DNA from: Alphaproteobacteria bacterium
GTDB taxonomy: Bacteria > Pseudomonadota > Alphaproteobacteria > Sphingomonadales > Sphingomonadaceae
Direction of reading: 5' to 3'
Assembly (NCBI GenBank): GCA_028869975.1
Contig: JAGWQR010000164.1
Coordinates: 1-6,245, forward strand
Length of the DNA: 6,245 bases
Of this stretch, positions 1 through 6,245 are shown in pieces (the stretch's first letter is position 1; every line of letters starts with the position of its first letter). The notes below the pieces were generated by a model. It saw nothing but the letters and a program-made list of their open reading frames with translations, had not been told where the DNA came from and made no database searches. The position numbers and the translations under genes are program-made.

Positions 1-1
1 G

Positions 2-556
2 GCCGTGGCAGATCTGGAGGCGCGCCGCCCGGTAACGCTATCGGTATCTCCGGAGGGTATTGCGCGCGGAGGCGAAGGTTTTGCGTTGCACCTGAGGCCG
101 ATCTTGCGGATCATGTGTTTCGGCCATGGTGAGGATTTTATTGCCTTTGTCCGACTTGCCCGCAGCTTTGGCGCGCAAGTTGACGCTTACTCGCCGCATG
201 CGCGCGATTTAGTTTTGCTGCCTGACACGCATCTGCTTGCGCGCCTGAATGATGCGCCGCCCTGCATGGGGGATGACTGGACGGCGTTGGTGTTCATCTT
301 TCATGACCGCGACTGGGAGGACGCGCTACTGCCCCCGCTCCTGCATCAACGAGCTTTTTATACGGGTGCAGTGGGCAGTCCTGACAATCATCGCCTGCGG
401 CTGAAGCGGATGGAAGCGGCAGGAGTTGACTCGCAAGCCCTTGCGGGCCTCAGGGGGCCGGTTGGTCTCATCCCGGCAACGCGCGATCCCGCCACGCTGG
501 CGCTTTCGATTCTCGCCGAAGTTGTGGCCGCCTATACGCGCATACGCCCGGCATGA
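2..556 (+). CDS. XdhC-family molybdenum hydroxylase maturation protein, C-terminal part (5' end outside window)
   Basis: XdhC/CoxI-family proteins bind molybdenum cofactor and help sulfurate and insert it into xanthine dehydrogenase/aldehyde oxidase-type enzymes in the cytoplasm. What is visible is the linker and the C-terminal Rossmann-like domain. Counting from the in-frame GTG at base 5, a glycine-rich turn FGHGEDF is at residues 39-45, FHDRDWED at 99-106 (family: THD..LD), AFYTGAVGSPDNHRLRLKRM at 117-136 (family: YIGALGS...R...L), GPVGLIPA at 151-158 and SILAEVVAAY at 168-177 (family: SILAEI). The frame stays open to the window edge and the usual N-terminal XdhC_CoxI domain is absent, so the GTG is unlikely to be the real start; the gene begins further left. 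The glycine loop is atypical (GHGED rather than GAGHV or GAGPD). The last 25 bases overlap the 3' end of the opposite-strand mocA-like gene. Family assignment is firm; the partner enzyme is unknown. Confidence 0.85.
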   Translation, partial: AVADLEARRPVTLSVSPEGIARGGEGFALHLRPILRIMCFGHGEDFIAFVRLARSFGAQVDAYSPHARDLVLLPDTHLLARLNDAPPCMGDDWTALVFIFHDRDWEDALLPPLLHQRAFYTGAVGSPDNHRLRLKRMEAAGVDSQALAGLRGPVGLIPATRDPATLALSILAEVVAAYTRIRPA

Positions 557-1158
557 CGCGCTGCGGCCTGGCGTTGCCCTGCTTCAGCAAGATCGGCAAC
601 CGTGTCGATGTCGAACAGTTCTTCTGAGGTCACGTCAAGTCCGCACGCCATGCCAGGCTGGTTGAGCACGGCACGGGCACCCGTATCTCCGGAAAGCGAG
701 AGCAGAACGGACAAACGCACCGCGCCGAAACAGGCGGGCGGCCCGAGCTTGGTATCAGGATAGCGGCATGCCACAATGCTATCAGACCGGGTTTGCGCAA
801 CAAGCCGCCGCAATGTAGCCGACGACACGAATGGCATGTCACCGAGCATCACCAGCAGGCGTTCTGTTTTGCGTGCCTGTGCGTGTCTCGCCGCCAGAAT
901 CAGCGATGACGCCATGCCGCTAGCGGCATCAGTATTGATATGCCATTCAACCTCTTGTCTGTTCCCGTCGAGCACAGGGCGATGGTCAGGCGCCGTAATG
1001 ATCATGATAGGCGCACCCAGCGCGCGCGCCGCCTCCAGACTCCATGTCAGCAGCGGTTTGTCCTCCAGAGTTGCAGCCATCTTGTCACCGCCAAAGCGCG
1101 CGCCCGCACCCGCACACAGCAGCGCGATATATATGTCGGGGCCGTCATTGCGCATCAT
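532..1158 (-). CDS. mocA: MocA-like molybdenum cofactor nucleotidyltransferase (NTP_transf_3 family)
   Basis: Predicted to transfer a nucleotide, probably CMP, to molybdopterin-Mo, giving the cytosine dinucleotide form of the cofactor used by xanthine dehydrogenase/aldehyde oxidase-type enzymes. The 208-residue protein has the family's normal length and motifs: the N-terminal nucleotide loop LCAGAGARFGGDK (residues 14-26), a GMASSL segment (80-85), the metal-binding GDMPFV (106-111), GPPACFG (139-145), GDTGARAVL (157-165) and a C-terminal DIDTVADL (183-190). The frame is open upstream to base 1266, but that extension lies inside the FGE gene and precedes the conserved domain. The ATG at 1158 is chosen because it overlaps the FGE stop codon as ATGA and has a strong GAGGAGG 8 bases upstream; an adjacent ATG at 1155 is the alternative. 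Translational coupling to the FGE gene is likely. CTP specificity (MocA) over GTP (MobA) is inferred from the overall pattern and is less certain than the family. Confidence 0.85.
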   Translation of the reverse strand: MMRNDGPDIYIALLCAGAGARFGGDKMAATLEDKPLLTWSLEAARALGAPIMIITAPDHRPVLDGNRQEVEWHINTDAASGMASSLILAARHAQARKTERLLVMLGDMPFVSSATLRRLVAQTRSDSIVACRYPDTKLGPPACFGAVRLSVLLSLSGDTGARAVLNQPGMACGLDVTSEELFDIDTVADLAEAGQRQAAARHAGRMRV

Positions 1159-2102
1159 GCGCCGATCCTCCTCACACATCTGAAACCGACATGGCTCGTG
1201 CTGGTATCGATTGGCTGCGGATAGCGCGCGGCGGGGCGGTAACGCTGGCAATAGCTCTCGGCACACAGATGCGAGCCGCCTTTCAGTACCTTGCGCGGGA
1301 TACGGCAGGGTTCATTGGGGTCGAAGCTCTCAATCTTGAGCGCGCCGCGCGGATTGGAGGGGACGCAGCAACTCCCGCGCGTCTTGCGATGTGTCTTGGG
1401 CATAGCATACCAATCGCTTGTCCATTCCCACACATTGCCGATCATGTCATACAGACCATAGCCATTGGCGGGAAAGCTGCGCACGGGCGAGGTGCGTTCA
1501 AATTCTGACCGGCGGGCATACGGGAAGCTGCCGACCCAGTAGTTCGCGAGCAGCGCGCCATCGGGGGCGAGCGCATCGCCCCAGGCATAGTCGGCCCCTT
1601 CCAACCCACCACGTGCGGCAAATTCCCATTCAGCTTCGGTGGGGAGCGATTTGCCTGCCCACTCGGCATAGGCTTTGGCGTCCGAAAACGCGATGTGCAC
1701 AACCGGATGATCCTCAAGTCCGTTGACGCCGCTGTCCAGCCCCGTCGGGTGCCGCCAGTCCGCACCAAGCCGAAAGTCCCACCAGTTTACAACATCAAGT
1801 CGCACCGGCTCTGCGGAGGGCACAAACACCAGCGAGCCGGGGTGCGCCAGCGCGGGTAACATGCCGGGATAATCCTTTGGGTCAGGCGCAATCTCGGCGA
1901 AGGTGATATGGCCGGTGGCCGCGACGAATGCATCAAACTGGGCGTTCGTCACCGGTGTCTCATCCATCCAGAAACTGTCCACCTTTACCTGTCGCACCGG
2001 CGCTTCTTCGCGGTAGAAGTGCTCCGATCCCATGACGAAACGGCCACCGGGGATATGGATCATTCCCCCAGTGCTGACCCTAGTCGAAGTCGATGCTGAC
2101 AT
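1155..2102 (-). CDS. Formylglycine-generating enzyme (FGE/SUMF1 family), sulfatase activator
   Basis: Aerobic FGE uses O2 and copper to oxidise the motif cysteine of type I sulfatases to C-alpha-formylglycine, in bacteria before export. From the ATG at 2102 (315 residues) the FGE-sulfatase fold runs from IPGGRFVMGSEHFY (residues 17-30) through a family-typical GNVWEW (222-227) and CCVPSNPRG (245-253) to LCAESYC, where both catalytic cysteines (280 and 285) are present, then RYRPAAR and the closing VGFRCVR. The two cysteines separate true FGEs from EgtB-like and other relatives of this fold. The start is uncertain: ATG 2102 overlaps the sulfatase end by 23 bases and has GAGGG 11 bases upstream, while ATG 2063 begins just before IPGG but has only a G-run 1 base away. 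The open frame extends to 2189 inside the sulfatase gene. The gene follows the sulfatase directly and its stop overlaps the mocA-like start, so all three are probably cotranscribed and the neighbouring sulfatase is the likely client. Confidence 0.92.
   Translation of the reverse strand: MSASTSTRVSTGGMIHIPGGRFVMGSEHFYREEAPVRQVKVDSFWMDETPVTNAQFDAFVAATGHITFAEIAPDPKDYPGMLPALAHPGSLVFVPSAEPVRLDVVNWWDFRLGADWRHPTGLDSGVNGLEDHPVVHIAFSDAKAYAEWAGKSLPTEAEWEFAARGGLEGADYAWGDALAPDGALLANYWVGSFPYARRSEFERTSPVRSFPANGYGLYDMIGNVWEWTSDWYAMPKTHRKTRGSCCVPSNPRGALKIESFDPNEPCRIPRKVLKGGSHLCAESYCQRYRPAARYPQPIDTSTSHVGFRCVRRIGA
1167..1173 (-). promoter_or_regulatory. Ribosome binding site of the mocA-like gene
   Basis: On the minus strand GAGGAGG lies 8 bases before the ATG at 1158. 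It is a near-perfect Shine-Dalgarno site placed inside the 3' end of the FGE gene, and it decides the start in favour of the ATGA overlap over the longer open frame that begins at 1266. Confidence 0.75.
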
Positions 2103-4401
2103 GCGGAATATCGCCCTCAATCGCGCCGTGTGGGGTTGCATAGTCGGTGACCGGTACGCCGAGATCGCGGCCAACATCGATGGTTTCACCGCTACCCGCA
2201 GGCATCAGCATACTTCCCGGTAGTTTGATCCGCGCCAGTTCGGTTGTACCGGAGGACAGGGTAACTTCAGTCGGCTTGCTCATGCCCTGCACGGAAAACC
2301 GCATTTGCAGTTTGCTGCTCCCCTTGGGGAGTGCCTGTGTTGCGGTGCCACGGGCCATTTCGTCGGGGTTGGTCGAGCGCGCCCAGACAAAGCCCGGTTT
2401 GCCGTGATCTAGGAACAGGCTCCAGCCACCGAAACGGCTGCCGACCGCGACGATCACACCCGATGCATCCGGCTTGTCCAGCACAATATCCGCATTGAGC
2501 GTGAATGAGCGTCCCGCGAGAAACGGCCCGCCGATCGCCGGAATGCTGACATCCTTGCCCCAGAAGTCCCAATGCTTGCGGCCCTGACCAAAACTCCCCG
2601 CGCTGGCGCGTGCCGGGCCAAAACGATGATCGAGCGGAAACACATTGTTGCGCTTGGCCTCTTCCTCCCACAGGCTCATCATAGATGTCATGCGCGCCGG
2701 TTCCTGCGCCGACAGATCGGTGGACTGGGAGAAGTCCTTGTCGAGATTATAGAGGGTCCAGGACATTTTTGGTCGCGCGCCACCCGGCGGCAGCAAGTCC
2801 CACGATTTGCGGCCATCCTCGCCGCTCAGAAACCAGCCATCATGGTACAGCCCGACCTTGCCGCTCATCTCGAAATACTGGGTGCGGGGTTTTGCCGCAT
2901 CGCACATGTTCAGGCTAGCGAGCAGGCTCTGCCCGTCCATCGGCTTTTGGCTGAAGCCGTATACAATCGTTGGCGCAGGCAATTTCGCAGCATCGAGGAT
3001 CGTCGGCACAATATCAACCAGATGGCCAAACTCGGGGCAGATGCTCCCCGGATGCGCCACATGCCCCTTCCATGACAGGATCATACCGTTGCGGATGCCC
3101 CCGAGCATCGAGGCATATTGCTTGACCCAGCGCAGTGGCGTGTTCATCGCCCAGGCCCAGCCTGCCGGGTAATTTTCATAGGTGAGCGGCCCGCCAAGCT
3201 TGTCGGTATTCGCCGCCAGCCAGGCTTCGCCTTCGTCGTGGATCGCTATCGTGCGCAATTCGTTGACCGTGCCACTCGGCCCCCCCTCCGCACTCGCGCC
3301 GTTGTCGCCCTCGATCACGACGAGCAGCGTATTGTCGAGCACACCCATGCGCTGAAGTTCATCGATCACCCGTCCAAGTTGTTCGTCCTGATACGCCAGT
3401 TGCGCCGCCGCTACCTCCATCGTCCTGGCCGCGAAGGCCTTTGTGCCAGGTGACAGAATATCCCAGGCGGGAATGCCCTCCGGGCGTTCGGTCAGTTTCG
3501 TGCCTTTGGGGATGATGCCCATCGCAAGTTGGCGCTTCCAGGTTTCTTCACGCATCTTGTCCCAACCCATATCAAACTTGCCCCTGAAGCGGGTGATGTA
3601 ATCGGGTGGCGCCTGATGTGGCGCATGCGTTGAACCTGGCGCATAATAGATAAGGAACGGCTTGTCGGGCGCGGCCGCTTTCTGATTGTGCACCCAATGG
3701 ATGATGTCATCGGCTAGCCGCTTGTCGAGCATGTCGCCATGCCCCTCGTCAGGATCTACGCGCACGGTACCGCGATACAGATTTGGCGCATATTGATCCG
3801 AGTCCCCTTGCGGAAAGCCGAAAAAATATTCAAAGCCGAGACTTGTCGGCCAGGCATCAAACGGCCCGGCGTCGCTGCGTTCATTGGTTGGTACATTATG
3901 ATGCTTGCCAAACATCGCCGTGTTATAGCCATTGAGCTTGAGGATTTGCGCGATGGTCGCGGTTTCGGGTGCGATGCGCCCGGTATAGCCCGGATATTCT
4001 TCGGGCAGATCACTCAAATACCCAACCCCCGTGTTGTGATGGTTGCGCCCGGTGAGCAACGCCGCCCGGCTCGACGAGCAGATGCCGGTGGTATGGAAGC
4101 GGTTGTAGAGCTGGCCCATTGCTGCCAGCCTGTCAAAATTGGGTGTAGGCACCGGCCCGCCGAAGGTGCTCGACATCGCAAAGCCGACATCATCGCTCAT
4201 GAACATCAGCACATTGGGCGCAGCCTGCGGCGCACGCACCGGCGGGTTCGTGTCGGGCCTTGAGTCGAGCACATTGTCGGCGATTGCACCATTGAACGGC
4301 GGTTGAGGAACAGGCAAAACAGTGCGCGACATTTGCGTCAGGCCGCTTGTGCTCGCCAGCAGAAGAATGGCGACTGCCGCATGTCCGAGCCGATTTGCCA
4401 T
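2080..4401 (-). CDS. Exported type I sulfatase (arylsulfatase family) with C-terminal extension
   Basis: Predicted to hydrolyse sulfate esters in the periplasm or outside the cell, using formylglycine and a divalent metal, usually Ca2+. The 773-residue protein starts with a likely Sec signal peptide (hydrophobic AAVAILLLA at 8-16). Sulfatase motifs follow in order: metal-binding SDD at 69-71, the formylglycine motif CSSSR at 108-112 followed by AALLTGR, FGKHHN at 165-169, THAPH at 258-262, metal-binding EGDNG at 364-368, and K427 in RWVKQY before LGGIRNG at 433-439. The D70-to-C108 spacing of 38 matches, as I recall, that of the Pseudomonas aeruginosa arylsulfatase. The part after about residue 590 goes beyond classical arylsulfatases; residues about 630-773 look beta-rich, with GGWSLFLDHGKPGFVW. 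The overall pattern resembles the S1_4 group of long arylsulfatases, a tentative placement. The ATG at 4401 is supported by GGAGGA five bases upstream. The substrate cannot be read from sequence; aryl or alkyl sulfates are guesses. Confidence 0.93.
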   Translation of the reverse strand: MANRLGHAAVAILLLASTSGLTQMSRTVLPVPQPPFNGAIADNVLDSRPDTNPPVRAPQAAPNVLMFMSDDVGFAMSSTFGGPVPTPNFDRLAAMGQLYNRFHTTGICSSSRAALLTGRNHHNTGVGYLSDLPEEYPGYTGRIAPETATIAQILKLNGYNTAMFGKHHNVPTNERSDAGPFDAWPTSLGFEYFFGFPQGDSDQYAPNLYRGTVRVDPDEGHGDMLDKRLADDIIHWVHNQKAAAPDKPFLIYYAPGSTHAPHQAPPDYITRFRGKFDMGWDKMREETWKRQLAMGIIPKGTKLTERPEGIPAWDILSPGTKAFAARTMEVAAAQLAYQDEQLGRVIDELQRMGVLDNTLLVVIEGDNGASAEGGPSGTVNELRTIAIHDEGEAWLAANTDKLGGPLTYENYPAGWAWAMNTPLRWVKQYASMLGGIRNGMILSWKGHVAHPGSICPEFGHLVDIVPTILDAAKLPAPTIVYGFSQKPMDGQSLLASLNMCDAAKPRTQYFEMSGKVGLYHDGWFLSGEDGRKSWDLLPPGGARPKMSWTLYNLDKDFSQSTDLSAQEPARMTSMMSLWEEEAKRNNVFPLDHRFGPARASAGSFGQGRKHWDFWGKDVSIPAIGGPFLAGRSFTLNADIVLDKPDASGVIVAVGSRFGGWSLFLDHGKPGFVWARSTNPDEMARGTATQALPKGSSKLQMRFSVQGMSKPTEVTLSSGTTELARIKLPGSMLMPAGSGETIDVGRDLGVPVTDYATPHGAIEGDIPHVSIDFD

Positions 4402-4406
4402 ACTAA

Positions 4407-4412
4407 TCCTCC
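4407..4412 (-). promoter_or_regulatory. Ribosome binding site of the sulfatase gene
   Basis: GGAGGA on the minus strand ends five bases before the ATG at 4401. It supports this start, which keeps the signal peptide, over the internal ATG at residue 24. Confidence 0.75.
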
Positions 4413-4432
4413 GTCATTTCCGCCACCTGAAA

Positions 4433-4461
4433 AGCATAGAGGCGCGATTGTTTCGCATCAA
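4433..4461 (-). promoter_or_regulatory. Possible sigma70-type promoter for the sulfatase-FGE-mocA genes
   Basis: On the minus strand TTGATG (4456-4461) and TATGCT (4433-4438) are separated by exactly 17 bases. Each matches four of six consensus positions of the -35 and -10 boxes. Transcription would start near base 4426, leaving a leader of about 25 bases that contains the GGAGGA site. It lies in the only gap of the cluster, so a promoter here is reasonable, but the match is moderate and the genes could instead be read through from the receptor gene. Confidence 0.35.
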
Positions 4462-4546
4462 TGCATTTGGGCGCAATAAATGATAATGTAAAATCATGCG
4501 TGTTGTGCCCGCAGTCCCCCGCGCGCTGTGTGTTGTCGAGGTTAAT

Positions 4547-4573
4547 CAGCCTGATCAAACTGCAGTCAGGCTG
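4547..4573 (-). terminator. Perfect 8-bp inverted repeat after the receptor gene, possible weak terminator or attenuator
   Basis: CAGCCTGA (4547-4554) and TCAGGCTG (4566-4573) form a perfect 8-bp stem around an 11-base loop, 23 bases past the receptor stop codon. On the minus strand the stem is followed by ATTAACCTCG, without a real T-run, so it does not meet the usual rules of an intrinsic terminator. It could reduce read-through, protect the 3' end of the receptor mRNA, or bind a protein. It is the clearest dyad in the 195-base gap between the receptor and sulfatase genes. Confidence 0.35.
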
Positions 4574-4596
4574 CAAATGAGGGTGCCCAGACAGGA

Positions 4597-6245
4597 TCAA
4601 AAATGGGCAGAGGCACCGATCCAGAATGTCTGCGGCTGGCCGAGATCGATTGAACCCGACGCGTTTCGGGTTATTACCGCCTGGTTTAAGAGATTTTCCA
4701 CTCGCGCGGTGAGCTGGAGGTGCGCGTTGAGCGGCAGGCGTGCCTCACCACCCATAACCCAGGCGCCGGGAAGGGTGCTTGTGCTCAGATCATCCTCGAA
4801 TTGCTGGCCGAGATAACGCAACGTCAGGCCCGCCTCAGCGCCGGCGCACGTGTGCCAGAGCAACGACGCGCTCAACACATCCTTCGGCGTTTGTGCTGGG
4901 CGATGGCCATCGAGCGCCTGCCCCGGCGCTTCCACCCGCGCGTCGTTATGCGAATAGCTGATCGTGAGGGTGAGCGGACCGTGTACGGCGCGTGCATCCA
5001 GCTCCAAGCCTTGCGACATGATCGCACGCACATTCCGGCGCTGCTGCAGGTTGGTGCCGATGGTGACATTGGCGATGGCATTCCCAAGCCGGTTGGTGAA
5101 GGTGGTGGCATCGATGCTGATGCCCTTGTCGGGGGTGAGCGTAACTCCCGCTTCCGCGCCCTCTAGCCGTTCGGGCGCAAGCACGGCATTAGCCTGTATC
5201 GTTACCGGAAACACCACCGAGACCCGGTACAGTTCGTTGAGCGTGGGTATGCGATAGCCGGTATAGGCGGCGGCGCGCAGCTTGATACCCGATCCCAGCG
5301 ACACTAGCCCGCCCAGTCGCCCGCTGCCTTCCCACGCATTACGGTCTGGGAATAGACTGGTCGTCGTTGCGCCACTCGCCGCTATGCTGCGGTACGAACC
5401 GTTGCTGATCGACCAATGGTCAAGCCGCGCTGCGCCGGTCAATGTCAGCGCACCCAGCGTTAAATCGCCCTCGCCAAAGCTGCCGAATGTCACCTGATCA
5501 CCCCCCGCATAATGATGCGCGGTGAGCGCGCCGGTTTTGGCGTTGAATGCATCCTCCGCCAGATTGCCCTGCACAGCCCGCGTATTGACACCGAACCTCA
5601 GAGCGAGATTGCCGAGCCGAGGTGAACGCACCTCCAGCTTGCCGCCCACGCCTGTTGAGGGCGTGTTGCGCTGGTTGAGCGAAGGCTTGAACGTCGTCGC
5701 ACTGATCACCACGCCGCTATAATTCTGCGCCTGAACATAAGCATCGGCATCCACCTGCCAGCGGCCATGATGGAGCAGCCGCAGGCTCGCGCTTTCGCTC
5801 TGGATTGCGCTGTTGGCCCCGGAAAAGCGGAGGGTGCGATGGTCATCATAGGCAGCAATCCGCGCGCTCAGGCTGGTCTGGCTGTCGAGCGGGGTGGCAG
5901 TGCGCAGGCTGGTGGACCAGTCATCATAGCGTGCGGGGACGTTGGCGGGCACCCGCTGGCTCTGCGGCGTCGTATAATAGCCGTCGCCGCGTTCCCAGTG
6001 CCCGCTCAGCACGGCAAAGCCATTGCCGAGATCGGGCGCGAGTGCCACATCCATGTCCTGCCCGTTGCGGCTGCCATAAGCGGCGTCGGCGTTGAACAGG
6101 GGCAGATCAGCGCGTGTGCGGCTCTCCATGGCGACCACGCCGGTCAGGGCTCCCGCGCCCTCTGCTGCTGCCCCGCCACCCCGGATGATCCGCACGCTGC
6201 CCAAATCAGCAGGCGCAAAGGTGTTGAACGGAATGCTACCGAAGA
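4597..6245 (-). CDS. TonB-dependent outer-membrane receptor, C-terminal part (5' end outside window)
   Basis: TonB-dependent receptors take up scarce or large ligands across the outer membrane, powered by TonB-ExbB-ExbD. The frame is open to the right edge, so the signal peptide, TonB box and most of the plug are missing; about 548 residues are visible. The first roughly 45 are the plug end: SVRIIRGGGAAAEGAGALTG corresponds to the family's R-I-E-V-(I/L)-R-G-P...YG..A.GGV. The rest is a beta-barrel with alternating polar and aromatic strands and the usual late segments AAAYTGYRIPTLNELYR and ARVENLLNQ. It ends with TFWIGASAHF, a terminal phenylalanine typical of outer-membrane barrels. The plug end is rich in Gly and Ala and lacks the usual YG...GGVIN, a style I associate with sphingomonad receptors. 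Position directly before a secreted sulfatase suggests that a sulfated compound may be the ligand; pairing of a TonB receptor with an arylsulfatase is known, as I recall, from Pseudomonas putida S-313 (SftP). Siderophore or other ligands cannot be excluded. Confidence 0.92.
   Translation of the reverse strand, partial: FGSIPFNTFAPADLGSVRIIRGGGAAAEGAGALTGVVAMESRTRADLPLFNADAAYGSRNGQDMDVALAPDLGNGFAVLSGHWERGDGYYTTPQSQRVPANVPARYDDWSTSLRTATPLDSQTSLSARIAAYDDHRTLRFSGANSAIQSESASLRLLHHGRWQVDADAYVQAQNYSGVVISATTFKPSLNQRNTPSTGVGGKLEVRSPRLGNLALRFGVNTRAVQGNLAEDAFNAKTGALTAHHYAGGDQVTFGSFGEGDLTLGALTLTGAARLDHWSISNGSYRSIAASGATTTSLFPDRNAWEGSGRLGGLVSLGSGIKLRAAAYTGYRIPTLNELYRVSVVFPVTIQANAVLAPERLEGAEAGVTLTPDKGISIDATTFTNRLGNAIANVTIGTNLQQRRNVRAIMSQGLELDARAVHGPLTLTISYSHNDARVEAPGQALDGHRPAQTPKDVLSASLLWHTCAGAEAGLTLRYLGQQFEDDLSTSTLPGAWVMGGEARLPLNAHLQLTARVENLLNQAVITRNASGSIDLGQPQTFWIGASAHF

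Noticed and set aside
1044..1508. A 154-codon open frame on the plus strand across the FGE-mocA junction
   Set aside because: It lies opposite the catalytic end of the FGE gene and the start of the mocA-like gene, both with clear motifs, and has no recognisable domain.
2061..2063. ATG at 2063 as the FGE start
   Set aside because: Not fully excluded. It gives a protein starting just before the conserved IPGG, but the only purine-rich site is 1 base away, so the upstream ATG at 2102 was preferred.
2572..3075. A 167-codon open frame on the plus strand, antisense to the sulfatase
   Set aside because: It is explained as a shadow of the sulfatase coding frame; no family resemblance was seen.
3739..4263. 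A 174-codon open frame on the plus strand, antisense to the sulfatase
   Set aside because: The opposite strand encodes conserved sulfatase motifs throughout this stretch; the antisense product is rich in Arg, His and Pro with no domain pattern, as expected of a shadow frame in GC-rich DNA.
4482..4500. Possible Fur box in the gap before the sulfatase gene
   Set aside because: It matches the 19-base consensus at only about half the positions unless a base is shifted in the second half, so it is too weak to call as a site.
4403..4600. A 65-codon open frame on the minus strand filling the gap between the receptor and sulfatase genes
   Set aside because: It begins with TTG overlapping the receptor stop codon, lacks a convincing ribosome binding site, has no recognisable motif, and covers the proposed promoter and hairpin. 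It is most likely chance.

Overview
The window looks like chromosomal DNA of an aerobic, Gram-negative, GC-rich bacterium. An alphaproteobacterium, possibly a sphingomonad, is the best guess. The reasons are the outer-membrane TonB-dependent receptor with a Gly/Ala-rich plug end, the oxygen-using type of sulfatase-maturing enzyme, and a molybdenum-hydroxylase maturation gene. Taxonomy is inferred by family style only; no rRNA or other marker is present.

Layout, left to right: (1) bases 2-556, plus strand: the C-terminal part of an XdhC-family molybdenum-enzyme maturation protein whose beginning lies left of the window. (2) Bases 532-6245, minus strand: a co-directional cluster that reads right to left. 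It holds the C-terminal part of a TonB-dependent receptor (start lies right of the window), a 195-base gap, an exported type I (formylglycine) sulfatase, a formylglycine-generating enzyme (FGE) and a MocA-like molybdopterin nucleotidyltransferase. The 3' ends of the xdhC-like and mocA-like genes overlap tail to tail by 25 bases. No RNA gene, mobile element or CRISPR array was seen, and the only stretch without a gene is the 195-base gap.

How the genes fit together: the receptor would bring a substrate (perhaps a sulfate ester) across the outer membrane. The sulfatase carries a C-x-S-x-R formylglycine motif and would hydrolyse the ester in the periplasm. The FGE next door retains both active-site cysteines and would convert the sulfatase cysteine to formylglycine before export. 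The mocA-like gene is joined to the FGE gene by an ATGA stop/start overlap. The xdhC-like gene faces it from the other side, so two molybdenum-cofactor maturation genes sit beside a complete sulfatase/activator pair. Whether a molybdenum hydroxylase, expected to the left of the window, oxidises the desulfated product is an inference.
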